From Acetivibrio cellulolyticus CD2 (GTDB lineage Bacteria > Bacillota > Clostridia > Acetivibrionales > Acetivibrionaceae): DNA of 64,000 bases. The notes beneath the pieces are model-generated. The model did no database searches and was not told where the DNA came from. It was given only the letters and a program-made list of their open reading frames with translations. The position numbers were made by a program, and so were the translations under genes. Every line of letters begins with the position of its first letter. The first letter of the stretch is position 1. Location: assembly GCF_000179595.2 (NCBI RefSeq), contig NZ_JH556658.1, positions 176,808 to 240,807 on the forward strand, in the 5' to 3' direction. Positions 1-9,266 of the stretch are shown here, piece after piece.

Positions 1-584
1 CTGAAGAAGGCATAAGGCTATAAGCCATTTTATATACATCGACATCAGGCTTGTCCTTGTAGAAAGCCTTTGAGTTTTTTTATGATAGAATTTATGAACT
101 TTGGGTTATTCTCAGTTACAAAGGTTTCAATACCTGAAGTATCATAAGCGATAGTGGATGCAAGAGTAGTGTTAATTTCCTGGCAAATAGGTTCTGTAAT
201 ATCTACAAGGTGGTTAAAGAAGTTTTCCAGGTAAATAACGAAATCTTGTTTGAACCGTGTAAACTGAGAGTTATGAGGGACGTCTGGAAGGCCACAGAAT
301 TCACGGGCTTCATGGCATAAATTAAGAAAAATAATGAGTAGCGAAACTGTAGGAATGCCAAGAATTTTCTGCAGAACTAATGCTGAAAGCATTGAAGAGA
401 GTGAATATTTACGGTCTCTCCCTAGAGTTTTGTGGTAAGACCAATAAAAATCCTGTGGTATAAGCGAAGATAAATCAAGATGTTGTGAGAGTAGCTTAAG
501 AAATTTTGGCTTATTATTTTGAAAAACATCTTTACATTCTTCGAATGTGTCAGCAAAAGAAATTTGTTTATAAAGTTTTACCAT
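1..584 (-). pseudogene. IS transposase, frameshifted and cut by the window edge
   Basis: This is the N-terminal part of a DDE-type insertion-sequence transposase. It has the InsH/DUF772-like N-terminal region (start ATG at 584, preceded by AAGGGGAAAACAA) followed by the beginning of the catalytic domain (IAYDTSGIETFV). The frame ends at 45. The minus strand from about 75 to 1, read in another frame, continues in the same style (FYKDKPDVDVYKMAYSLMPSS minus its last residue). The break lies at a run of seven A followed by CTC near 72-82. Changing frame there needs a +1 shift, so it looks like a one-base indel and not the usual -1 programmed slip. The rest lies outside the window. Family assignment (IS5/IS1182 group) is from overall look only. 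Confidence 0.7.
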
Positions 585-748
585 TTGTTTTCCCCTTCTC
601 TTGTTTAAAATTGGATTAGATACCTATATTTTACTAGAAGCGGAGGGGGAAAACAATAAAAATATCAATTTGAAATGCAGTAAATTCAAGCGTTATAGCA
701 TTTCGCAAATAACTAATAAATAACATAATTTAATAAGGGGGAAGAAGA

Positions 749-3700
749 ATGGGTAAAAAAAGAAATTCAATGATCTCTTTTTTGGTTTTACTCGCATTAT
801 TGATGGGTGGCTTGCCTCTCAATACTTTTGCAGCAACTCAGGCATTTACTGACTGGTCCGGATCGGTTGATATCTCATGTAAAGGCGATTACGAGCTTTA
901 TGTAAACGGAGAGTTCGTAAGCCTTGGTTTAGGTCTTGATAGCTCGAAAATGGAACTTAAGCAGGCCGATTTCAAGACAGGTAAAAACGTTGTTGCAATA
1001 AAGGTAAGAGGAGATTACTCTGCCGAGGCAAAATACCTTTTATCGGTGATAAAAGTCACTACAGGACCATCTGGTTTTGTAAACTACCGTTTTGCAACCG
1101 GAACAAATACGAAGGCATATACAGCTTCGCCATATAACTTTGATGAAAGCTGGAAAGCAAAATCAGCAGGTGAGTTAACAATTTTTGATAAACAAGACTG
1201 GATGAAACCGTCATTCAGTGATGCAAAATGGGAAAATCACAAGCCTTATGAACGCTTGAGGGGTAGCGATGGAAACCAGTTTGAATACATTTTTCCGTCA
1301 CTATTATCTACCAACGACAGGTCTCCCGATCCGTCAAAAATAGCTACACCAGGTGCAAGGTGGATTTGTCCACAGACAATGTCTGATACTGAGGATACAG
1401 CTTATTACAGATATACATTTTATCTTGGTACCAACACCGAGGAACCATCACCATCAGTTGTACCGTCCAATCCCAGTATAATTGTTCCTACTCCAATAGT
1501 AAATCCACCTGATGAAATAAAAATTCTTCCAAGACCTGACACAATAAAAGGTTCCCTTTATTACAAAGGTGGAACAGTCGATAATAAAATCGAATACCTT
1601 CCGCTAAAGAACTTCAGTTTTTACATTTGTCAGAAAGGAGTCTCACAGGCCGTTGCAGATGGAAAAACCGATGAAAATGGCAATTTTACAATCAGTAAGC
1701 AGTTTCCCGATGATTTTAATATTACAAATTATGGTGGAGATGAGGTTTATTTGCTGATTAAGGCATCTGACCCTTCTTATATATCGGATGCTTATGATGT
1801 TTCATCAGGTTCACAATTAGTCACATTCACATCTCAAGGCAAGAAATTGCAAACAGGAACTATCGATTTTGGTAAAATTGAATTGGATTCAAACGGTGCC
1901 TTTAACTCTGTAGCCGGCGCAAGAAGAGCTTCTGAGTTCTGGATAAAGAATACTAGAAATATAGATAAAATTGGGAATGTTGGTATCAAATTGAGAAACG
2001 ATATAGAAATCAGCAATTATGATCCAAAAGTCAAAATAATTAATATGGATACACAAAAAATAAAATCTGCTTATGGGCCTACTACTATTGTTCACGAATA
2101 TGGGCATTTTTTAATGGATCGTTTCGCAACAGTACCATATCAAAAGGATGAAGAACTGGTGAATCATACATATACAAAGAAAACAAGCCCAGAAGTTGCA
2201 TATTCCGAAGGATGGGCAGAATATTTTGCTCTGGTTGCAAACGGTACGCATACTTATTCTCATCAAGTAGAAACTCCTGAATTAAACAATGTTTTGGTAA
2301 ATATGGATTTTGATAATATTTCTGTCAATGCAAAAAATGAAGCCGGTCAAAATGTAGCTATTCAGGGATTGGAAGCTTTCACAGATAAAAACCTAAGGGG
2401 TACAAATGTGGAAGGCTCAATTGTAGCATTGTTTTGCGAACTTGAGAATTATATCAATTCCCTGGATACCGATAAATCCGATGGAGTCAATGAAGGGTTT
2501 TTCAAAATAGCCACAACCATGATACTTAATAAAAGTAATTATAGCTTAAGACCAAGATTCAATATTGTAACTTTTGCTAAAAAGTGGTATGAGCTTGGAT
2601 ATGCAAAAGGTCATGAGTATGAAACATGGAAAATATTTGCGCAAAGAGGATGTGAGTTTGATGATGAGCCTCCAAAAATATTATCCATACAACCTGTAAA
2701 TTCCTTGGTTTCGTCAGATACTGTTGTTCAAGCCGAAGTTACAGACAATATAAAAGTTGGTCGTGTTGAATTCATAGTATCGACCAGTACGGGTGATAAA
2801 ATTGTAAAAACCTGTACAGCACCACCGTTTGAATATATGATAAAACCCTCCGATTTTGAAACTGGAAATTATACGTTAAAGGTCAGAGCTTATGATGCCA
2901 GAGGTGATAAACCTGCAACCAGTGAAGATATAAATATTAAGGACAGTTTGAACAGACTCCAAACTGGGGCTTATATTCACGAGCCTATTGATGAAACCAA
3001 GTATAATCATATAGCTGAGGGAATGGTTTCATTTCAAATTGAAAACGGAACTGGAGATATTATTCCAGGAACAATACCTTCCGATATTGCACAAATAATG
3101 CAAGATGACGGATACAGCAATGTGACTGTTAATGATGCTGTAATAGCCAGTAACGAAGCTGCCAAAACCTTTCAGCTTCCTGTTGTTGCTGGAAGAGTAT
3201 ACAATATTAGGGTTGACAGCAGTGATGGTCTTTATGGACTCGAAATAAAAAGACCGGATGGAACAGTATACGAAAAAATTGACGAACCTATGTCTTCACA
3301 AAGTATAATTTTTACAGGAAGCACTACCGGTGACTGGAGTGTTTCAGTAATTCCTATTAACATACCTGGTAGTGAAAGCACAGTTAGGTATGGTGCGGGA
3401 GAAAAATCAGAAGGTATCATTATAACAGGTATACACTATAATCCGCAGGATGGGAAGTACGAAATATCCGGATTTGCACAAGGCTGTGACGAAATCTCAC
3501 TTTCATCGAAGGATGAGAAAGGAAATATCAGAGACTTTACTCTGGCAGTAAGTAATGACAATTTTAGCTTTGAAGATTCATTCGAAACAGGTACCTATAG
3601 TTTTGATTTTCAGGGTAAAATGGGCGGTAGTGATGTGGGAGCAGTTAAATCCTATGAAATATTCCTTGATACCAGTATTAATGTTGAGATTAATTTTCAA

Positions 3701-6700
3701 GCATACCGTGAGAAGATGATTAGGAATAAACAGGAAACAATTCCTTCGCTGGCAGGTTTGGAACCGCAAATTACCCATCTTAAAAACGGAGCTATGGCTT
3801 ATTATGATGACAATGTCATTACATACGAAGATGGAAGCAGTACAGCTATTTGTTTAAATGGTCAAATGGCTTCTACATGGAAAATGCTCGGTGATAAGAT
3901 AAAGGATGGGCTTGGTCTTCCCGTTGCTGAAGAATCAGATTATGGGCGGCTTACAGATGTTACAAGTGTACCTACCCAGTATGGTGCCATTTTTTGGGAT
4001 AAAGGCAAACAATATGGTCCCACTGCTGTTTTTGGTGAGATATATGAGAAATATTTTAGAGGCATTAAGTACTTACCAATACAAAATCAACATTATTGTG
4101 ATGATGGTGAAGGTATGGTAGTAGAATTGGATTCCAACGCCATATACTACTATCCAGGCTTGGGTGCTCATATATTTGGATACTCTCCTATTCTTAAAAA
4201 ATGGGAGGAGCTTGGAAGAGAAAAAAGCAAATTAGGTTATCCTATTGATGATGGTATATATACTCAGAATTTTCAAAATGGATATATAACAGCTATCAAC
4301 AATACTGTTTATGTAATTACAAATACTAAAGAACGAGAAGCGGCTATTGATGATAAGGCAAAGAGCATACCGGAATTGGGACAACCGGAATCTTCCTATG
4401 TGCATATTACAACAGGAGCATATAGGAAGTATCAGAATGGTGTGGTGTTTTATTCGGATCAGGATGATAGAACATATACCATACATGGTGAAATAGCCAG
4501 GAAGTGGTCTGAGATTATTGACAAGAAAATTATTCCTATCGGAATGCCAATTGGAGACGAACAATATGGTGGTGAGGGCAAGAGATACTCAGAATTTGAA
4601 AATGGAGCTATTTTTGAGACAGACAGTACAGGCGTGATGGTGATTTACGGCGATATATATAAAAAATGGAAAACAAGGTATCTGTACTATGGTTTTCCAT
4701 CTAGTGACCAAGTGTATTGTTCAGATGGAGTAGGCATGAACTGCCGCTTTGAAAATGTTGCAATATACTCTAAAGCAGGTATAGGAACTTATGCTATTGA
4801 TTACATACATGATTATAGAACCTGGGTAGCTATGGGAGCTGAAAAAAGTATTCTTGGTTATCCCATAAGTGATTTAGACGTAGAAGGTACCAATTTCCAA
4901 TACGGTAAAATTGACGGTTATATTTATATGAACAACGAAAGTAGCCCAATTTACTTCTATCAGGGAACTATCTCAAAGCAAAAATCACTTTTTGTTAATG
5001 GTAGAATGGATCAAACTATAGACCTTGGAGGCTACTATTGGTTTAATCGTTGGAATATTAACTGCAGTAATACAGGAGGATTAGAAGTGCCTTCGTATAA
5101 AAACTATGTATTATACAGTTTTGATATTGAAATAAGCCCCGACAAAGTTAATTGGATTACTATTGACAGCATTTCTCAAGGGAGGGGTGAATGGGAAGGT
5201 CCTATTTACCAAAAGTCTGTTGAAAGTTTCGTAACGAGATATATAAGGGTTAAGAAAACTAGACATAATGATTGGTCTTATGTAGATTATTTCCAAGGTG
5301 TCGAATTCAAACTTGGTCTCTTTAACGATGAGGCGTCAAATATCGACAATACTGCCGACGATATCATAAAAAACAGCTATACATACCAGATTCCTTTTGG
5401 GGACAATCTTGCAGGTAATCCGCAGATTACAATCGATCCTGTAACCGATCACTTGGGTGGTGTTTTTTTTAATGATGAAAATTATACTGTAGCATTCGAT
5501 GCATATATTTCACCTGATGCATCGTTTCAAGATATTACCGGTGACATCAAGATAGCATCGGGCGCTGGAACTGAAAACTCTTTTGAAGCTTACTACCCTA
5601 TAGCTAAAAAGGGTCAGTGGATACACTATGTTTATAAAATACCTGATGGAAAAGTAACTTTCTCACCGGAAATTTTATCCAATCCTCCTAAAAAAGGTTA
5701 TATCCGCTATCGTAATATATCTTATAAATATACTAAATGTGGTCATTACAAAAGAATTACATATCCAATTAATAATTATGTTCTCAAAACTTCAGGTGGA
5801 GTGATTCAAACATTGCCTGAGACATATTATTACAACAGTAGGGAATCATGGAGTAGACTAGGATCCAGAGATGTTGCAAATCAGAATATAACAGAAGGGA
5901 TTGCAACAATATGGTCAATCGATAGAGATGCGGGCAAGACCTGGCTGATTTTGGATCTCGGGGCAAGATACAGGATAAACAGATGGAAATTATCCAAACT
6001 TGTTCCAGCTGATAGCATTTCTTTGATGGTTACTGACGATAGCACTTGCTTGAATAGTCATCAATACTCTAAAAAGCCGACAGATAGCTGGATACAGATT
6101 GATGAAGTCAAAAACAGTACTGGTACCGAAATTAACCGATCTGTTGTTGATTTTTCAACACAGTATATAATGGTCTATTTTGATAATGAAACCTATAATG
6201 ACGATTTTAGATTAAGCGAGCTTGAATTGTACTATGACTCCTATACCGACTCAAGTATTAGCAAGACCAAATATAATATAAACATTGCAGAAGGCAAAAC
6301 TACAATGGCAAGTACTTCAGATACAGCTTCAGGTTTTACTTCCGATAAGGCTGTAAATGGCATTGAAAATGAAACTGATGATATGTGGAGCCCTGAAAAG
6401 GGAAAAGAAAAAAATTCATGGATCACAGTTGACCTTGGGGACTTCTATAAATTAAGCCAATGGAAGGTATTACAGGATTCCACTAATGGTGTTGCAAGGG
6501 GTTATACTTTGCAGGCGATTCTAAAAGGTCAGAACCGTTGGCAGGATATTGATACCGTAACCAATAATACCGGCAGCATATCAGACATGAAAACAAATGA
6601 ATTTGAAGCAAGGTATGTAAGGCTTCTGATTACAGACCCGGGAGATGCCACACAAATAGGCATAAAAGAATTTGAAGTATTTTATAGCAATGCAAACACA

Positions 6701-9157
6701 ACAAACTTAATATATGACAAAATAGCAGGGACTGAGAAAAACGGTTTAAATGCATATTATAAAATCAATAACTACTATTCAAGTTCTTTCCCTATTGAAA
6801 AACAAATGGCTAGAATTGATACTCAAATAGACCTGGATTTTACGAAGAAGCAATTTGATAATTTATATGAGATAGACAAAAACAATGAAGTAATGCTTAA
6901 TACATACTGGTTTGGATATTTGAAACCAAAGGTTTCAGGTGACTACAAGCTTTATTCCAATAATCCCGATATGGCAGTGTATATAAATAATCAGAGGGTG
7001 GACCCAAATACCCCAATTGCACTGGATGAAAACCAGTACTATCAGATAAAGGCGGCATGTTTAATTAGGGAACTGAATTTATCGCCTTATAGCCAACTTA
7101 CACTGTTCTGGGAAAGTGATAAATTCAGTAAGGAGGTTGTTCCGGCGGGGTGTCTTTACCCGGTAAGTACCAATACCGGTACACCTGCTCCGGTTAATAA
7201 TACAGCCAATGAATCAAATGGTCTCACAGCCCAGTATTATTCAGATGATTGCCTCCATGAGTGCGAACTGATTAAAACAGACTCAAAAATTGATTTTGAC
7301 CTGTCGCTTTCTGAAAACAGCTGGTTTAAAGATCATGGTTCAGTTCGCTGGGAAGGTACCATCAAAGCATCGGAAGAAGGAATCTATAAAATGTCAAAAA
7401 CCGGTAAAAAAGTATCCATTTGGGTCGATGGAACATGCCTTATGCTTGAAGACAACTATGATGCAACTTATGGAACAGTCTATATGGAAGCTGGCAAGGA
7501 ATATACCATAAAAATTACATGTCGTGATACGACAAAAGATGTAAAGCTTTATTGGGAAAGCAGCTTGAAAGCAAAAGAAGTTATACCTTCTGAAAACCTG
7601 ATTCCTTTAAAATTCGAAACGGTAGTTGAAGATAAGGAAATAATAGATGCCGGTGCCAATCATATAATTGCCGGACGGTTTATGCCTGACAGGGATTATA
7701 CAAATATGGTTGCATTGGTAGACGGATACTATGCAAGCGATGTTGAATATAACCTTAATACTGCCACTTATAATTACGAGGTGAATCCCGAAGACTTGCC
7801 ATATGGACAACATACTCTGGACATTGTCGGACAGATAGCTGCCAGAGAGGTTCCTATTGCAAGGTACTCAATAAACTCAAATGTTCCCCAGCTTAATATT
7901 GATAACCTTGATAACAATCAAATTGTTTCGGGTAAAATCACAATAGATGGTTGGGCCTGGGCACAAAACAATTCAGCTGATAAAGTTGAAATATACAGGG
8001 ATGGTAAATATTTGGGGTGTGCTTCTGTCAGTATTCCAAGATCTGATATTACAGGACATCCCGAACTTGCAGGTACAAATCCGGGCTTCCAGTTTATATT
8101 AGACACCCAATCCCTAAGCATTGGAGTACATGAATTGAAATTTGTTTTAAGAACAACCAATTCAAATGATGACAAAAAAGTTTATGTAAAAAGAAGTATT
8201 ATAATTGATGATCTTAGAAAATTAAAAGTAAGCAGCAGTAATGACTCTATTGCTGATACGGTAAATATTATACAGCCGTTAATTGAAGTGACGAATACAG
8301 GCAGTGTAAATATACCTCTATCAAGCATTAAGATCAGATATTTCTTCACAGATGAAACTGGAAAAGCTCCGATTGCTGATATGTACTACTCAAGTGCAGG
8401 TAATGACAAGACCACAACAAACTTTGTTCTTTATGACAGTACGTCGGTAGCAAAGAAATATTATCTTGAAATAGGATTTAACGATAATGTGACAATGTTA
8501 AAGCCTAATGAAAAGGTTACTGTAAAAGTAGGTATTCATACAAGTGATTATTCATATTACAGTCAGGCAGACGACCACAGCTTCATTAATGAGAATACTC
8601 TTAAGGAAAATCCAAAAATTGTTGTTGCGTTGGGATATAAGACAATGTGGGGACAGGGACCTGATATGTCAATAATTGAAAAACCTGCTGCTCCTTCAAT
8701 AAGTGTACAATATCTATCTGAAGACAGTTCTCCACAAGCCAACATGATTAAACCGGCTATTACCATAATGAATACTGGAACTGACTCAATCAACCTTTCA
8801 GATGTTAAAGTGCGTTACCACTACACCAACGAAACAACTAAACCTCAGACTTGTACAATATTCTGGGCAAGTTGCGGAAATAATAATGTAAGTACAAGAT
8901 TCCAGAAAACATCAATGATGCCTTCGGGTACAAATTACTATATTGAATACAGCTTTGGACCTGATGCAGGAATTCTTGCGCCTGGAAGTACAGTAGTTAT
9001 AAAATCCGGAGTTAATACTTCCGATTATATGACTTATACCCAGACAAATGACCATTCCTTTATGCCATCCGCTTATATATGGACACAAAACAGCAATATC
9101 AGCGGATATGTTGGTAATGATCTTATTTGGGGAACCGAACCTATTGTCAGAGACTAA
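749..9157 (+). CDS. Giant secreted multidomain protein: HEYGH metallopeptidase-like domain, LGFP repeats, discoidin, PA14 and two CBM3 modules
   Basis: A 2802-residue exported protein with a strong ribosome site (AAGGGGGAAG) and a signal peptide ending near residue 28. Order of parts: N-terminal beta domains (about 30-230); Pro-rich linker (232-260); a zincin-like domain with HEYGH at 449-453 and SEGWAEYF at 486-493, which would supply the Zn ligands and catalytic Glu; Ig-like domains (about 640-960); LGFP-type repeats (about 980-1400); three F5/8-type discoidin-like domains (about 1405-1525, 1665-1830, 1845-1980); two PA14-like domains (about 1988-2138 and 2153-2285); an Ig-like stretch; and two CBM3 cellulose-binding modules (about 2490-2638 and 2648-2802). 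No dockerin, SLH or LPxTG motif is seen, so it probably binds cellulose directly after secretion. The protease function is inferred from the motif only. Domain borders are approximate. Confidence 0.85.
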   Translation: MGKKRNSMISFLVLLALLMGGLPLNTFAATQAFTDWSGSVDISCKGDYELYVNGEFVSLGLGLDSSKMELKQADFKTGKNVVAIKVRGDYSAEAKYLLSVIKVTTGPSGFVNYRFATGTNTKAYTASPYNFDESWKAKSAGELTIFDKQDWMKPSFSDAKWENHKPYERLRGSDGNQFEYIFPSLLSTNDRSPDPSKIATPGARWICPQTMSDTEDTAYYRYTFYLGTNTEEPSPSVVPSNPSIIVPTPIVNPPDEIKILPRPDTIKGSLYYKGGTVDNKIEYLPLKNFSFYICQKGVSQAVADGKTDENGNFTISKQFPDDFNITNYGGDEVYLLIKASDPSYISDAYDVSSGSQLVTFTSQGKKLQTGTIDFGKIELDSNGAFNSVAGARRASEFWIKNTRNIDKIGNVGIKLRNDIEISNYDPKVKIINMDTQKIKSAYGPTTIVHEYGHFLMDRFATVPYQKDEELVNHTYTKKTSPEVAYSEGWAEYFALVANGTHTYSHQVETPELNNVLVNMDFDNISVNAKNEAGQNVAIQGLEAFTDKNLRGTNVEGSIVALFCELENYINSLDTDKSDGVNEGFFKIATTMILNKSNYSLRPRFNIVTFAKKWYELGYAKGHEYETWKIFAQRGCEFDDEPPKILSIQPVNSLVSSDTVVQAEVTDNIKVGRVEFIVSTSTGDKIVKTCTAPPFEYMIKPSDFETGNYTLKVRAYDARGDKPATSEDINIKDSLNRLQTGAYIHEPIDETKYNHIAEGMVSFQIENGTGDIIPGTIPSDIAQIMQDDGYSNVTVNDAVIASNEAAKTFQLPVVAGRVYNIRVDSSDGLYGLEIKRPDGTVYEKIDEPMSSQSIIFTGSTTGDWSVSVIPINIPGSESTVRYGAGEKSEGIIITGIHYNPQDGKYEISGFAQGCDEISLSSKDEKGNIRDFTLAVSNDNFSFEDSFETGTYSFDFQGKMGGSDVGAVKSYEIFLDTSINVEINFQAYREKMIRNKQETIPSLAGLEPQITHLKNGAMAYYDDNVITYEDGSSTAICLNGQMASTWKMLGDKIKDGLGLPVAEESDYGRLTDVTSVPTQYGAIFWDKGKQYGPTAVFGEIYEKYFRGIKYLPIQNQHYCDDGEGMVVELDSNAIYYYPGLGAHIFGYSPILKKWEELGREKSKLGYPIDDGIYTQNFQNGYITAINNTVYVITNTKEREAAIDDKAKSIPELGQPESSYVHITTGAYRKYQNGVVFYSDQDDRTYTIHGEIARKWSEIIDKKIIPIGMPIGDEQYGGEGKRYSEFENGAIFETDSTGVMVIYGDIYKKWKTRYLYYGFPSSDQVYCSDGVGMNCRFENVAIYSKAGIGTYAIDYIHDYRTWVAMGAEKSILGYPISDLDVEGTNFQYGKIDGYIYMNNESSPIYFYQGTISKQKSLFVNGRMDQTIDLGGYYWFNRWNINCSNTGGLEVPSYKNYVLYSFDIEISPDKVNWITIDSISQGRGEWEGPIYQKSVESFVTRYIRVKKTRHNDWSYVDYFQGVEFKLGLFNDEASNIDNTADDIIKNSYTYQIPFGDNLAGNPQITIDPVTDHLGGVFFNDENYTVAFDAYISPDASFQDITGDIKIASGAGTENSFEAYYPIAKKGQWIHYVYKIPDGKVTFSPEILSNPPKKGYIRYRNISYKYTKCGHYKRITYPINNYVLKTSGGVIQTLPETYYYNSRESWSRLGSRDVANQNITEGIATIWSIDRDAGKTWLILDLGARYRINRWKLSKLVPADSISLMVTDDSTCLNSHQYSKKPTDSWIQIDEVKNSTGTEINRSVVDFSTQYIMVYFDNETYNDDFRLSELELYYDSYTDSSISKTKYNINIAEGKTTMASTSDTASGFTSDKAVNGIENETDDMWSPEKGKEKNSWITVDLGDFYKLSQWKVLQDSTNGVARGYTLQAILKGQNRWQDIDTVTNNTGSISDMKTNEFEARYVRLLITDPGDATQIGIKEFEVFYSNANTTNLIYDKIAGTEKNGLNAYYKINNYYSSSFPIEKQMARIDTQIDLDFTKKQFDNLYEIDKNNEVMLNTYWFGYLKPKVSGDYKLYSNNPDMAVYINNQRVDPNTPIALDENQYYQIKAACLIRELNLSPYSQLTLFWESDKFSKEVVPAGCLYPVSTNTGTPAPVNNTANESNGLTAQYYSDDCLHECELIKTDSKIDFDLSLSENSWFKDHGSVRWEGTIKASEEGIYKMSKTGKKVSIWVDGTCLMLEDNYDATYGTVYMEAGKEYTIKITCRDTTKDVKLYWESSLKAKEVIPSENLIPLKFETVVEDKEIIDAGANHIIAGRFMPDRDYTNMVALVDGYYASDVEYNLNTATYNYEVNPEDLPYGQHTLDIVGQIAAREVPIARYSINSNVPQLNIDNLDNNQIVSGKITIDGWAWAQNNSADKVEIYRDGKYLGCASVSIPRSDITGHPELAGTNPGFQFILDTQSLSIGVHELKFVLRTTNSNDDKKVYVKRSIIIDDLRKLKVSSSNDSIADTVNIIQPLIEVTNTGSVNIPLSSIKIRYFFTDETGKAPIADMYYSSAGNDKTTTNFVLYDSTSVAKKYYLEIGFNDNVTMLKPNEKVTVKVGIHTSDYSYYSQADDHSFINENTLKENPKIVVALGYKTMWGQGPDMSIIEKPAAPSISVQYLSEDSSPQANMIKPAITIMNTGTDSINLSDVKVRYHYTNETTKPQTCTIFWASCGNNNVSTRFQKTSMMPSGTNYYIEYSFGPDAGILAPGSTVVIKSGVNTSDYMTYTQTNDHSFMPSAYIWTQNSNISGYVGNDLIWGTEPIVRD

Positions 9158-9194
9158 CCAAAAGTTATTTGGGGAAGATATAAGTATTTTATCT

Positions 9195-9221
9195 GGGGAA
9201 CCTTCGGGTTCCCCTTTCTTA
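9195..9221 (+). terminator. Intrinsic terminator with UUCG loop
   Basis: GGGGAACC (9195-9202) pairs with GGTTCCCC (9207-9214) around a TTCG tetraloop closed by C-G. A T-rich tract follows. It lies 37 bases after the giant CBM3 gene. Confidence 0.92.
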
Positions 9222-9266
9222 TATATTTTTTCGAATTGAGTAAAAAGAGCTAATTCAGATTAATAT

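Noticed and set aside
72-82. Seven-A run in the transposase as a programmed -1 frameshift site
   Set aside because: The downstream frame lies +1, so a standard A-AAA-AAC slip would not reach it.
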